A DNA stretch of 64,000 nucleotides from Methylomonas methanica MC09 (GCF_000214665.1 NC_015572.1:4987682-5051681); one strand, 5' to 3'. Shown: positions 1 to 10,438, numbered from the stretch's first letter. The notes: a model not told the origin generated them from the sequence alone. Numbers and translations: made by a program.

Positions 1-382
1 GAAAGTAGGTATCGCCGGCAAATTCCCGATGAATCAGGGTTAAATAAACAAAATCCGCTTGCGGCAGCAATGCTTCATAAAGCGTGGCACCGCCGATTAC
101 AAAGACTTCCGGACATACCTGAGCATACTCTAACGCGCCATCAATATCGGCGAAAATCCGGCAGCCCGGCTGTCGGTAATCCGGATTACGGCTGATGATG
201 AGATTTTCCCGGCCCGGCAGCGGCCTGCCTATGGCATCAAAAGTTTTACGTCCCATCATAATGGGCGAGCCCAAGGTAATTTGTTTGAAGCGCTTTAAAT
301 CCGCGGACAAATGCCAAGGCATCATTCCGTTCAAACCAATGACCCGGTTACTGGCCATGGCGACGATCAGTGAAATTTTCAT
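1..382 (-). CDS. folA: Dihydrofolate reductase (3' end beyond the window)
   Basis: Reduces dihydrofolate to tetrahydrofolate with NADPH in the cytoplasm. About 127 N-terminal codons are visible; the C-terminus lies beyond position 1. The translation starts MKISLIVAMASNRVIG, followed by the substrate-pocket motif MPWHLSADLKRF, the NADPH-binding stretch MMGRKTFDAIGRPLPGR and the VFVIGGATLYEALLP segment near residue 100, all hallmark DHFR motifs in the right order. The ATG at 382 is 47 bases from the divergent asparaginase start, so the two probably share a promoter region. It is partial only because of the window edge. Confidence 0.93.
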   Translation of the reverse strand, partial: MKISLIVAMASNRVIGLNGMMPWHLSADLKRFKQITLGSPIMMGRKTFDAIGRPLPGRENLIISRNPDYRQPGCRIFADIDGALEYAQVCPEVFVIGGATLYEALLPQADFVYLTLIHREFAGDTYF

Positions 383-429
383 GGTTTGTGATTACTATGC
401 GCAACTTAACTTTCGGCTGCACATTTTAT

Positions 430-1440
430 ATGAAACATATCCTTTTAGTCTTTACGGGCGGCACAATCGGCTCTCAAGTCGAGCATGGCGCTATCGATAC
501 CCATGCCGGCGCCGGCTTTAGATTGCTTAACCTGTTCGAACAGCATTATCGCGATCACGGCCGAATCAAATTCACCCGCCTGCAGCCGGTGCAAATTCTC
601 AGCGAAAATTTACAGCCGGGCGATTGGCGGCAGATCATTCAGGCCGTGGAAAGCCAGGATTTATCCCGGTTCGACGGCATCATCGTCACCCACGGCACAG
701 ATACGCTGGCTTTTAGCGCGGCGACTTTAGGCGTCTATTTCAACAACTTAAAAATTCCATTGCTGCTGGTATCCAGCAATTATCCTTTGGACAATCCGCA
801 AGCAAACGGCTTGAACAATTTTATCTGCGCGGTGGAGTACATCCGCCAAGAAAACCGAGGCGGGGTTTTTGTGCCTTACCAAAACCCTGGACAGCCCATG
901 CATGTGCATATCGGCACACGTTTAAACAGCTGTCTGCCGCTCAGCGGGGATTTTATCAGCGTGCGATCCCAACCCTATATGACTTTTGAAAGTGGCGGCT
1001 TCACACCCTTGCATGACTTGCCGCCCAGACTCAATCCGGTAATCGGCCTGCAAAATCAATTTGCGCGTATTCTGCTGATCAAGCCGTATCCGGGTCTTAA
1101 TTACGATTGTTTCACACTGGAAAATGTCGATGCCGTATTGCACGACTTATATCATTCCGGCACCGCTTGCGCTTCGGAACAATGGGGCCAAACCGGCAGC
1201 CTGCCGGCTTTCTGCGACCGCTGCCAAAAAAACGGTATTCCGATTTATATGGCACCGTCCGTCAAATCCGCCGAAGCTTATAGCTCCACTCAACAAATAC
1301 TGGCCCGTGGCGGTAAGATGATCTGGAATACATCTCTTGAATCGGCCTATGCCAAACTTGGCTTGGCTTATGCCAGTTTTTCCGACATAAAGGTGATCGA
1401 TGATTTTCTTGACAGGAATGCGGCTTGGGAACAGCTTTAG
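430..1440 (+). CDS. L-asparaginase family protein, probably cytoplasmic type I
   Basis: Predicted to hydrolyse asparagine to aspartate and ammonia. From the ATG at 430 the protein is 336 residues, normal for bacterial asparaginases. The first catalytic-threonine motif TGGTIGS sits at residues 9-15 and the second, VTHGTDT, at about 86-92, which together provide the two nucleophile/acid pockets of the family. No signal peptide is seen, which favours a cytoplasmic enzyme. In-frame GTG (370) and ATG (397) starts exist upstream but would add residues before the usual beta-strand start and run into folA, so 430 is preferred. Whether asparagine is the main substrate cannot be told from sequence. Confidence 0.85.
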   Translation: MKHILLVFTGGTIGSQVEHGAIDTHAGAGFRLLNLFEQHYRDHGRIKFTRLQPVQILSENLQPGDWRQIIQAVESQDLSRFDGIIVTHGTDTLAFSAATLGVYFNNLKIPLLLVSSNYPLDNPQANGLNNFICAVEYIRQENRGGVFVPYQNPGQPMHVHIGTRLNSCLPLSGDFISVRSQPYMTFESGGFTPLHDLPPRLNPVIGLQNQFARILLIKPYPGLNYDCFTLENVDAVLHDLYHSGTACASEQWGQTGSLPAFCDRCQKNGIPIYMAPSVKSAEAYSSTQQILARGGKMIWNTSLESAYAKLGLAYASFSDIKVIDDFLDRNAAWEQL

Positions 1441-1469
1441 TTTTATTTTGTAAAACGTCGCCGAATTAT

Positions 1470-1958
1470 TTAGATTGGAAATAACTCGGATACCCGCATT
1501 TTATCTAAGGTGGCTACCGCCTGGGGGTTGCCGATATCCGGCGTAATAGTCAATTCAATAGTGGTTACGCCGGGCATATCGACAACATGCATTTCGGATT
1601 CCATAGTCGCCCCGGTGGGACTGAAATTCCATTGCTGCCGAACCATATCCCTGAATGACGCGCCGTTATCCTGGGACATCCGCAGTACATATTCTTGAGT
1701 TCTGGCGAGAGCGGACTCGGAAAACTCAAGTTGCACGCAACGGATATTTTGCGCCTGAGCAAATAGCAAACGAATGATTTGCTCGCCCGGGCCGCCGGCT
1801 TGCCAACCCTGATTAAAACCCGGCATTAATGCAGCCTCTATAGGGCGATCCGGGTTTTCAGAACTGATTTCAACACTCGCGAGAGCATCCAAATCAAGCC
1901 AAGTTTCTTCTTTACCGGGTATAAGCGTTTCAATATCGCCGATGACACGTTTTTTCAT
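1470..1958 (-). CDS. Hypothetical protein, 162 aa
   Basis: I do not recognise a named family. The 162-residue protein has no signal peptide or membrane segment. Its composition is mixed alpha/beta, with beta-rich segments (IRCVQLEFSES, VTTIELTITPDI) that recall a jelly-roll or discoidin-like ligand-binding fold; that is only an impression. The ORF is convergent with the asparaginase gene, and codon usage looks like the surrounding genes, so it is probably expressed. No operon partner is obvious: the next gene upstream on this strand is the transketolase, about 280 bases away behind a hairpin. Confidence 0.7.
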   Translation of the reverse strand: MKKRVIGDIETLIPGKEETWLDLDALASVEISSENPDRPIEAALMPGFNQGWQAGGPGEQIIRLLFAQAQNIRCVQLEFSESALARTQEYVLRMSQDNGASFRDMVRQQWNFSPTGATMESEMHVVDMPGVTTIELTITPDIGNPQAVATLDKMRVSELFPI

Positions 1959-2203
1959 TAATACCCGCCAAATAATCTTCGGAAATAGTATCTCTATTTA
2001 CCGAGGACTAACATTATTTTAATAAACCCGACAAATGATTGGGGCAATTATGTTTGATAAAAACACCTATCTTATCTCCGAGCACAACATAAATAACATA
2101 AGAAAAATAAAATACAGTTAGGATATAAATAATTGTAGACATAGTTATAATTTCACTGAAAAAATCGATACTAACCTGGATAAAAACCATCCCGTTAAAG
2201 AAT

Positions 2204-2220
2204 GGGCACATCCTGTGCCC
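2204..2220 (-). terminator. Hairpin downstream of the transketolase gene
   Basis: A perfect 7-bp stem (GGGCACA / TGTGCCC) with a 3-base loop lies 17 bases past the transketolase stop. In the gene's direction it is followed by ATTCTTTAA, a weak T-rich tail, so it is a plausible but not strong intrinsic terminator. A 65-codon ORF beginning inside it (2211 to 2014) is therefore unlikely to be a real gene. Confidence 0.55.
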
Positions 2221-2236
2221 TAAATTAAGGAGGGTG

Positions 2237-4129
2237 TTAATCTTTTAAGAAGCTAGCCATGATGCCGGCGGGGTCGATACCTTGATGGGGGAATTGCTCC
2301 CACAATCCGCCGCAGCCTTCTTTATGCGTACCCAGATGCGCGTATTTAGGTGTATAGCCGCGTTCCAGCAACCAAGTCCCCATGCGGCTACCCAAGCCGG
2401 TCTTGCGGTTAAAGGCTTCAACCACCATCACTTTGGGCGATTTGCCGATCTTGGCCAGCATGTCTTCGTCTATGACGTTAAGCGTCGGTTTATTGATCAA
2501 GCCGACATCGACACCTTGTTGTTTCAAGCGCTCCACGGCATCCAGCGAACGGTATAGGGCTTCGCCGAAGCTGACGATATAACCCGCGCTACCTTCGCGA
2601 ATCACTTCGTCCTTGCCGGAAACGAATTTGTAGTCGCCACCGAAGAACTCGTTGCCGTTGCTATCCAAAATAGTTGGCACCTTGGAGCGGGTTGAGAACA
2701 CGAAGCGCAGGCCTGGATTAAAGAAAATGGTTTCCAGACAAGCTTTCATCTGCAGCGGATCGGCCGGGAAGTACAGATTGGTAGCGTAACCGTCGCTCAA
2801 CCCGTTATCGGCGAACATATTGTTCAAACCGAAGTGGCAGGTATTGTCCGCCATATCGTCGATACCGGAATGCGAGAAATGGCTCAACACGTTGGAATTG
2901 TTCAGGCGCGCCATGGTGATCTCGGAAATACACATTTCCAAAAACGCACTGAACGTGCCGAAAATACCTTGTTTGCCCGCTTCCATACCGAAACCGGCGG
3001 CGGCGGCGAAATTACCCCGCTCCATGATACCGGAGGAAATAAACACTTCCGGGAAGGCTTTGTGGATTTTGATCAGGCCGCAAGAACCTTCCAAATCGCT
3101 ATCCACCACCCGCACTTTTTCCACTCTTTCGGCATCGCTCATGCGGCCGAGGATTTCCACGCAGGCATCGCCGAACACGTTACGGTTGGCATCCCATTTG
3201 TCGCTGGAACCCAAAAATACCGCGTCGTTTTTAGGCGCTTGTACGGTTCTCAAGTGGTCGGCCGCTGCTTGCCGGCCATGCGATTCCAGGTATTCCAGTG
3301 CGACTTTCACCGACACCACGTCGTGGCCGTGCGTGGAACCTTCCAGACCGACGATACCGGGACACATCGGTCTATGGTTGATGACCGCCACCGGGCCCGG
3401 CGTACTGATAGCCGTGCAAATGCGTTTATACAAATCGTCCAAGTCTTCGCCATCGCCTTCCAGAACGGTGACGCCCTGACCGGCCAAAGTCTTGGCCGTA
3501 CTACAGCCTTTTAAATAGTCGGACGGATGACCGGCGATGGTGACATTGTTATCGTCGATAATCAGTTTTACATTCAGCCCTTGCGCCACCGCCAGTCGGG
3601 CGGCTTCCGCATCGTTACCTTCCTGCTGGGAACCGTCGGAACCCAGGCAGAACAGAACTTTATCGGGATTGGCAATGGCCACGCCATTCACATACGGCCA
3701 CATGTGGCCTAAACGGCCGGAACTGAATTTTACGCCAGGTGTAAAACCCAATTCAGGATGACCGGGCAAATGAGAATGTGCGGCACGGTATTCCATCAGG
3801 CGTTCGGCCGGCAAATCGCCGTTCAGGGTAGACATCAAATATTGAGTCGCCACCCGGTGGCCGGCTTCGTCGAAAAATATCGGCACGAAGGCATCGGAAC
3901 CGCGAAATAAAGCATCCATGATCATGACTTCGGGTACCGTATCGTAAGGCCCTCCGGTATGTCCGCCCACCCCGCGGGCAGCACCCGTGGCGGTGAAAAA
4001 TACGATAGCGTCGCGACAAAGCTGGATATTGGCTTTGAGGCTGGCTCTTTGCTCGTCTGTTAAGGTTGGGTTGTTTGGGTTTAAAGCGATGCGCTGATAA
4101 GCGCCGAGATCAATTGGAAATTGGGACAT
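2237..4129 (-). CDS. Divergent transketolase-family enzyme
   Basis: A 630-residue thiamine-diphosphate enzyme of the transketolase/DXS superfamily. The ThDP/Mg motif is GSDGSQQEGN (163-172), with the closing Asn pair DDNN at 192-195, and the activating glutamate is probably E370 in GIMERGNFAAAAGFG. In transketolases the following pyrimidine-domain loop carries DGPTHQP; here it reads FSHSGIDDMADNTCHFG (418-434), a clear departure. The C-terminal transketolase domain is present (residues 510-630). The start at ATG 4129 was chosen over a longer in-frame start because it follows an AAGAG-type ribosome site. It is monocistronic, with a hairpin terminator after it. It may act on sugar phosphates in ribulose-monophosphate or pentose-phosphate carbon flow, but substrate and donor are unknown. 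Confidence 0.82.
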   Translation of the reverse strand: MSQFPIDLGAYQRIALNPNNPTLTDEQRASLKANIQLCRDAIVFFTATGAARGVGGHTGGPYDTVPEVMIMDALFRGSDAFVPIFFDEAGHRVATQYLMSTLNGDLPAERLMEYRAAHSHLPGHPELGFTPGVKFSSGRLGHMWPYVNGVAIANPDKVLFCLGSDGSQQEGNDAEAARLAVAQGLNVKLIIDDNNVTIAGHPSDYLKGCSTAKTLAGQGVTVLEGDGEDLDDLYKRICTAISTPGPVAVINHRPMCPGIVGLEGSTHGHDVVSVKVALEYLESHGRQAAADHLRTVQAPKNDAVFLGSSDKWDANRNVFGDACVEILGRMSDAERVEKVRVVDSDLEGSCGLIKIHKAFPEVFISSGIMERGNFAAAAGFGMEAGKQGIFGTFSAFLEMCISEITMARLNNSNVLSHFSHSGIDDMADNTCHFGLNNMFADNGLSDGYATNLYFPADPLQMKACLETIFFNPGLRFVFSTRSKVPTILDSNGNEFFGGDYKFVSGKDEVIREGSAGYIVSFGEALYRSLDAVERLKQQGVDVGLINKPTLNVIDEDMLAKIGKSPKVMVVEAFNRKTGLGSRMGTWLLERGYTPKYAHLGTHKEGCGGLWEQFPHQGIDPAGIMASFLKD

Positions 4130-4165
4130 AGTCAAACTCTTGGTATATATATTATTGTTATAGAC

Positions 4166-4182
4166 GCACAATCGGATTGTGC
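4166..4182. promoter_or_regulatory. Perfect inverted repeat upstream of the transketolase gene
   Basis: GCACAAT-CGG-ATTGTGC is an exact 7-bp inverted repeat with a 3-base spacer, 37 bases before the transketolase ATG and overlapping the likely promoter/leader. On the gene strand it is followed by TATAACAATAATATATATA, which could hold a -10 box. A dyad of this size suits a dimeric repressor or activator site; which protein binds is unknown. Confidence 0.45.
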
Positions 4183-4785
4183 AATCATTTTACCCCTGTA
4201 TAAAACTACAACGGCCATTAAAACCTGGAAAAAATAATTTGCCCTTTAGCAACACTATTGATGTTTTTTTACAAAAGACGTTGTTTATAAGTCGCTAATT
4301 TAAATTAAATTTTCCACGCCGTTGGACTCAACCTTACACCCATTAAATCGCGCTTTGCAAGCTTTTTTAAAGGCCTTTATTTTTGTACCGAAATAAGCAT
4401 TAGCGGAGGAAGTTTAACTACGAAGCACCAAAGCCGGTATTCGAAAAAAGCAATAATTGTTAGCATTGCTGATTTATAATTAAAACTTATCAGGCCGATG
4501 CCAATTTAAACTAAAAACATACCTCAATACAATCAATTAAAACTTATACCTTGATATTAGGCGAACATACTATAACCCGTATTATAAATACAGAGGAATA
4601 AGCGCAACCAATTGAATTTAATAGACTAATCTCTACCAAACCGCATCAAGCCGTCGTTTAAGCGGCTTACCGGAGCAGTAATAGTTCGCACTTTGCGAAT
4701 ATATTGTCATTACCGGATAAAATTAAACTGCACCAGCATAATTCACGCATAAAAATGCTTGCCCATCCCATTCCGGATAACCTGC
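4183..4785. other. Gene-free stretch between the transketolase gene and diaA
   Basis: About 600 bases, AT-rich in the first two thirds, with no convincing ORF, tRNA or repeat on either strand. The part nearest 4200 presumably holds the transketolase promoter. The part nearest 4700-4785 is downstream of diaA. I see nothing else that can be supported. Confidence 0.6.
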
Positions 4786-5745
<960 letters not shown>

Positions 5746-5746
<1 letters not shown>

Positions 5747-7545
5747 TATTCGGCGTATCCGGAAGCCACCGGCACTCCCCCCTTGAATTGGGCGCAAACC
5801 AATTTACGGGTGACGCGATTTTCCCTATCGAGCGACAATTGCCCAGTAGCGCCCACATAGCTGGTCACCGGCAATTGCTCCAAATGTCCCAGCAAATTGT
5901 AAGCATCAACGCCCAATGCCACCAAACGGCTTAAACTGTCCGGCATGCCTTGTAGGCTGTTTTGCAAGGCGGACTGGCTCAACGGCCCGCTAAAATAACC
6001 ATCGAACAGCCAAGGCATATCGCAAAACTCGAACGAACCTAATTCGGCGTCTTGCACCGGGTTGGGCGATCCGGAATAGATAGTCGGCATGGCGTACACC
6101 GCCAAATCGCTGCTTTGATGGTATTTCAATTGCGGCGCCAGTTCGCGTGCCGCATCGGCATTGGCGCTCAGCAGCAGGGCACGAGCCGGCTGCTGGCCGC
6201 TAGGGTAACTTGAAGAACTAATCAATTGATTCAATACAGCCCCGATATCATGCTGCCTCGGGTCGTAAGATTGTATGCCCGCCACCGTACCGCCATGGTT
6301 CTGCCATGCCGACGCCAAGTAATTGCCAATCCGCTCGCCTTGCGCGGTATTGGGCACCAACACCAGCGCACTTTGCCGGCCGTCGTGCAGAGCTTTTAAG
6401 GCTAACGCGTCCGCTTCATCGATCGGACTCAAACCGAACTGGTACAACCGGTCTTGGCTAAGATTATCGACGTGATTCAAAGCCAGCACTGGCACACTGA
6501 GATTGGCATTATACGCCAGCGCTTGAATCTGCTCTTTAACCAGCGGCCCTATCACCTGCTTGGCCCCTTCGGCCACCGCCTGTTGATACAAGCTGTCGAC
6601 ATCGTCCTGAGCACTGTCGTAAAACTTTAACGGCAGCTGCGGCGAGGCACTGGCGGCCAGCCGATAAGCCGCCTGCAAGCCCACTTTAATCGCCTTACCG
6701 GCAGGCGCGTAAGCGCCGGATGTCGGCAACAATACCGCTATCATGCCCGCCTCGGACTGTTCGGCCTGCACTTCTTGCTCTGAAACAGTTTCCTGAGCCG
6801 AAGCAGTAGCAGGCGTGGCCAGATACGCCTGTAAAAATCCGGCGTTGGCGACATGACCCGGATAATCTTGCTGCCACTGCTGAATTTGGCTATTTACGTC
6901 GAAGCCCGGCTGATTGCGCTGTTTAAGGATCTTGGCAAGCGACATCCAACCGCTCAACTCATTGGCCATTTGCGGCCGGGTTTGCAGGGCTTCTTCCGGC
7001 AATACGCTAAGCATGTCGATAATGGCGGAAATATTGGCTTGCTGCTGTTGCGGGTCTCGCAACAAATTGCCCAGCCTGATACGAGCGCTAACCCCTTGCA
7101 GCACATCGCCCATCAATAAATTGGCAAAGGCCAGCGACTGGTAATAATTGATCTTATCCTGGGCCGACAACAATGCGGGCCGGACCATTTTCAGTTTTTG
7201 CATGGCATGTTCCGCATCGCCCATGCTCAAGGCAATTTGCCCATCCAGTAAATTGAATTTGCCGCGTTGTTCCGACGACAGCTCCGCTTCGTTAATCAAA
7301 TCCATCTCTTGGCGGGCCGCCTGCATATCGCCGTCTTGCAGAAAGGTATCGGCACTCAATAAATGCCTGTCGGCCTGACCATCCGCCAAGCCGTAACTTT
7401 TAACCGCGGGTGCAACCGGCCGGCGAGCCTGAGGCCGGGGCTGGGTTCTTACTTCCAAATGGGTCCGGTTTCTCACGGGTTCTGGCGTACAAGCCGTTAA
7501 CATAACGCCGGCAAAAATACAGCAGGCCAAATAGCGACGGGGCAT
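5746..7545 (-). CDS. lpoA: Penicillin-binding protein activator LpoA-like lipoprotein
   Basis: An outer-membrane lipoprotein expected to activate PBP1a for peptidoglycan synthesis from the periplasmic side. The N-terminus is a lipoprotein signal, MPRRYLACCIFAGVMLTAC, with lipobox LTAC. After a Pro/Arg-rich linker comes a TPR-like helical region (about 60-230), then a periplasmic-binding-protein-like domain beginning MIAVLLPTSGAYAPAGKA that runs to the end. The 599-residue length and two-domain order match the YraM/LpoA family. An alternative ATG at 7572 would add nine residues before the signal. Neither start has a good ribosome site. It is divergent from rsmI and the first gene of lpoA-yraN-diaA. 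Confidence 0.87.
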
Positions 7546-7594
7546 AATGAAATAAAATTTTGAATCAGACATAGCAGCGGAGGGCTTAAAACAC

Positions 7595-8446
7595 ATGTCC
7601 GGAAAATTATACGTGGTTGCCACGCCAATAGGTAATCTGGCGGATTTCAGCTTCCGAGCGGTGGAAGTATTGAAGCAGGTGGACTTGATCGCCGCCGAAG
7701 ATACCCGCCACGCCAAAATGCTGCTAAACCACTACGGCATCAGCAAACCTCAAGTGTCGCTGCACCAACACAACGAAGAGCATGCCTCGCAAGGACTGGT
7801 AGACAAACTAAAGGCCGGCTTATCCATTGCGCTGGTTTCCGATGCCGGCACCCCGCTGCTCAGCGACCCAGGCATGCCGCTAGTGAAACTGGCGAAACAG
7901 CAAGGCCTGGATGTCATACCCATTCCCGGTGCCTGCGCGCTGATCGCCGCCTTGTCGGCCTCCGGCCTGCCTATCACCCGCTTTACCTTTGAAGGCTTTT
8001 TGCCGCGCACCGCTTCGGCCCGCAAAAGCTTTTTTCTGGAAAAACTGGCCGACACCACCACCTGGGCTTTTTACGAGTCCAGCCACCGTATCCAGGCCGC
8101 CCTGGAAGACATGGCGGACATTTTCCCCGCCGATCACGAAATCGTCATCGCCCGCGAAATCACCAAATTGCATGAAACCATTTTGAAAGCGCCGCTGGCA
8201 GAGGCTCTGTCAGCGGTGCAAAGCAACGAAAACATGCGCAAGGGCGAATTCGTGGTCATCGTTGCCGGGCGCAAAATCGAAACCGATAACCGGCAACTCA
8301 GCGACGAACACTTGAAAATTCTGCGCCTGTTGTTGAAAGAATGCTCGATCAAAACCGCCGTGGCCCTGGCCACGGAAATTACCGGACAGCGCAAAAAACT
8401 GCTTTATCAAACGGCGCTGGAAATGCAGGAAAGCCGCGAGGATTGA
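7595..8446 (+). CDS. rsmI: 16S rRNA (cytidine1402-2'-O)-methyltransferase
   Basis: Uses S-adenosylmethionine to 2'-O-methylate C1402 of 16S rRNA. The 283-residue protein has the family's tetrapyrrole-methylase-like fold. It starts SGKLYVVATPIGNLADFSFRAVE, followed by LIAAEDTRHAKMLLNHYGI, ALVSDAGTPLLSDPG (cofactor loop) and VIPIPGACALIAALSASGLP. The C-terminal segment KTAVALATEITGQRKKLLYQTALE is the usual RsmI tail. It is divergent from lpoA with overlapping promoter regions, as in many gammaproteobacteria, and ends just before a perfect hairpin. Confidence 0.95.
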   Translation: MSGKLYVVATPIGNLADFSFRAVEVLKQVDLIAAEDTRHAKMLLNHYGISKPQVSLHQHNEEHASQGLVDKLKAGLSIALVSDAGTPLLSDPGMPLVKLAKQQGLDVIPIPGACALIAALSASGLPITRFTFEGFLPRTASARKSFFLEKLADTTTWAFYESSHRIQAALEDMADIFPADHEIVIAREITKLHETILKAPLAEALSAVQSNENMRKGEFVVIVAGRKIETDNRQLSDEHLKILRLLLKECSIKTAVALATEITGQRKKLLYQTALEMQESRED

Positions 8447-8481
8447 CCACTGATGTGACGTATATGTAGACAACCCGCCAG

Positions 8482-8507
8482 CCTCGGTTAAAGAAGCGTA
8501 ACCGAGG
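8482..8507 (+). terminator. Hairpin after rsmI
   Basis: A perfect 9-bp stem, CCTCGGTTA / TAACCGAGG, with an 8-base loop begins 36 bases after the rsmI stop. It has no T-run on the plus strand (AGAAAAGC follows), so it may be a weak terminator or RNA-stabilising hairpin. Confidence 0.45.
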
Positions 8508-8965
8508 AGAAAAGCGCTCATCGCCAAGAAAAACTTAACATACCCATGATCACGCTAACAATAATCGTCGCTACGTAGGCTTGAGGCGGCTCAACATAAT
8601 GCGAGCCGCAATTCAGCCCGCTAACGGTTAAAACGCTTGCACCGATACAATTTAATGGTTGCAAAATGCAGGACATGCCCCTAGCGTATATAGCAGAGTC
8701 TGGCGTTAATGCTAAGATCATCTTTAGCTGGGCAATGGATTTCTCTGATTCGTTCGCTACCTTAACGGCTGAGCTTCTAATTCAAATCATTAGTATTAAA
8801 AACAAACGCAGATAAAAAGCTCGATTTATTATTGATTGCAGAAAAACTTTGGGTTGTTAGTGTTTTAAAGTAGCCCTATCGCCTGAATTGCCGTTTGGAT
8901 TTACCGTGTAAGTCCATCTTATTCGCGCTATAGCAGTGCATATATTAAACAAGTGGAATCGGCAA
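8508..8965. other. Gene-free stretch before the MetOD1/GGDEF pair
   Basis: About 460 bases with no supportable gene. A 67-codon minus-strand ORF (8721 to 8518) has no ribosome site, unusual composition and no recognisable motif, so it is not called. The AT-rich part around 8780-8880 probably contains the promoter for the following regulatory pair. Confidence 0.5.
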
Positions 8966-9478
8966 ATGAGTAATAATATTCAACAAGCTCCCATTTTACT
9001 AAATCGTGATAATTTTTTCCGTCAAATGCTTCGTCATCTTTCAGGAACATTGCAAGACGTTATCGGCTTACACGAAGCAGAAGGTTTTATCGCCCTCGTA
9101 GGTCAGAAAATCGGTGATGAAATCAACCAAGAATATCTGCAAGCATTGCAACTTGATCGTCTGAATAAAACGCAAGTGGCGGAAGTGCTTGTCGATTTAA
9201 AGAAACGTATCCAAGGGGATTTTTACGTCATCGAAGAGACCGATCATAAAATTGTGCTTGGTAATCGCCAGTGTCCGTTCGGAGATAAGGTAATTGGCCG
9301 AGAAGCGCTATGCATGATGACTTCAAATGTCTTTGGAGTTATTGCCGCGGAAAATTTAAGTTACGTTAAAGTTAATATTGATGAGTCCATCGCGCGGGGG
9401 CACTCTGGCTGTAAGGTCACGTTATATTTTGATCCGGACTCTTCGGTTGAAGGAATTGAATACTATGGGCCCGAATAA
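8966..9478 (+). CDS. MetOD1-type regulatory sensor domain protein
   Basis: A 170-residue cytoplasmic protein resembling the methanogen output domain 1 (MetOD1) family, usually found in signalling proteins. Three cysteines sit in the conserved core: GNRQCPFGDKV, GREALCMMTSNVFG and RGHSGCKVTLYF. Such a spaced triad could bind a metal or iron-sulfur cluster or react to redox change (inference). The N-terminal half is helical. The ATG at 8966 is preferred over an in-frame start at 8936 because GTGGAA lies upstream of it. Its last 14 bases overlap the downstream diguanylate cyclase gene, so the pair is translationally coupled and the protein probably controls that enzyme. Confidence 0.7.
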   Translation: MSNNIQQAPILLNRDNFFRQMLRHLSGTLQDVIGLHEAEGFIALVGQKIGDEINQEYLQALQLDRLNKTQVAEVLVDLKKRIQGDFYVIEETDHKIVLGNRQCPFGDKVIGREALCMMTSNVFGVIAAENLSYVKVNIDESIARGHSGCKVTLYFDPDSSVEGIEYYGPE

Positions 9479-10427
9479 TGAGATATCGGATGAAACGGCA
9501 AATTTTTTGGACGCTTATTCATTACCGTCCGGGGTAATGAATGCGGAAGGGTATTGGCTCTTTAAGAATTTAGCCCTCAAGGAATATCTGGCCCCTCTCG
9601 ATGAAGAATGTTTTTTTGCTCTTCTGAAAGATAGGATGCAAGAAAGCGCTGTAAAAAAACTGATCATGCGAAACAAGCGTGTTCAGCTAGTCGAGGCTAA
9701 GTTAGTAGCAAATATCACAAATATGATCGCTTGCTGCACACGTATTGATCTCGCTAATTTTAGTCATCCTATTTACCTCATTGAGCTCCATACACGCGCA
9801 CAGCGTTTACATGCTTTTTCATCGTTAAATCGCTTGCACCTGGAACAAAACAAGCATGAAAAGAAAGTCTTAACGACCAACCTAAAATTGCAGCGTGCTG
9901 TATCGGACTCGCATATCGATCCACTCACTAAAATCGCCAACCGTAGAGTTTTAGAAGAAGAGTTACCACCACTTTGGGAACAAGCGTTTCATTCGCGTTC
10001 GTCATTTTCATTTCTGATATTGGACTTAGATTTTTTTAAGAAAATTAACGATACATATGGGCATTCTCAAGGTGATAAGGCTCTTATTCTGGTGGCGGAA
10101 ACGCTAATGAATAATGTTAAACGAACCGGTGACATTGTGACCAGATTTGGAGGAGAGGAATTTGCCATACTTCTTCCCAATACCGATATCATCGGCGCGA
10201 AGTGGGTATCCGATAAGATACTTGTTGCAGTCAGGCAACTGAATATCCCCAATGAAGGCTCGGATGTTGCTAATTACCTGACTGTTTCAGTTGGGTGCTA
10301 TACAGCGACACCGTCTCACCTGGAAGCTGACATAACCAACATTATCCGCTTAGCCGATCTCTGTTTATATCAAGCTAAAAACAAGGGTAGGAACTGCGCT
10401 GTACATTATGAGGTTTCCCGGGATTAA
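9465..10427 (+). CDS. Diguanylate cyclase (GGDEF)
   Basis: Makes cyclic di-GMP from two GTP. The 321-residue protein has an N-terminal PAS-like/helical sensor half (1-140), a helical linker ending LKLQRAVSDSHIDPLTKIANRR, and a full GGDEF domain with the active-site variant RFGGEEFAILLP. An inhibitory I-site, RTGD, lies exactly five residues before GGEEF, so product inhibition is expected. The start at ATG 9465 overlaps the upstream MetOD1 gene by 14 bases. There is no EAL domain. The likely role is output of the paired cysteine protein's signal into c-di-GMP-controlled behaviour. Confidence 0.9.
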   Translation: MGPNNEISDETANFLDAYSLPSGVMNAEGYWLFKNLALKEYLAPLDEECFFALLKDRMQESAVKKLIMRNKRVQLVEAKLVANITNMIACCTRIDLANFSHPIYLIELHTRAQRLHAFSSLNRLHLEQNKHEKKVLTTNLKLQRAVSDSHIDPLTKIANRRVLEEELPPLWEQAFHSRSSFSFLILDLDFFKKINDTYGHSQGDKALILVAETLMNNVKRTGDIVTRFGGEEFAILLPNTDIIGAKWVSDKILVAVRQLNIPNEGSDVANYLTVSVGCYTATPSHLEADITNIIRLADLCLYQAKNKGRNCAVHYEVSRD

Positions 10428-10438
10428 CAGAACTCATA

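Noticed and set aside
2014-2211. 65-codon hydrophobic minus-strand ORF after the transketolase gene
   Set aside because: Its start lies inside the terminator hairpin, with no ribosome site, and the product has no recognisable feature beyond AT-driven hydrophobicity.
8518-8721. 67-codon minus-strand ORF in the gap after rsmI
   Set aside because: No ribosome site, no motif and odd composition; treated as chance.
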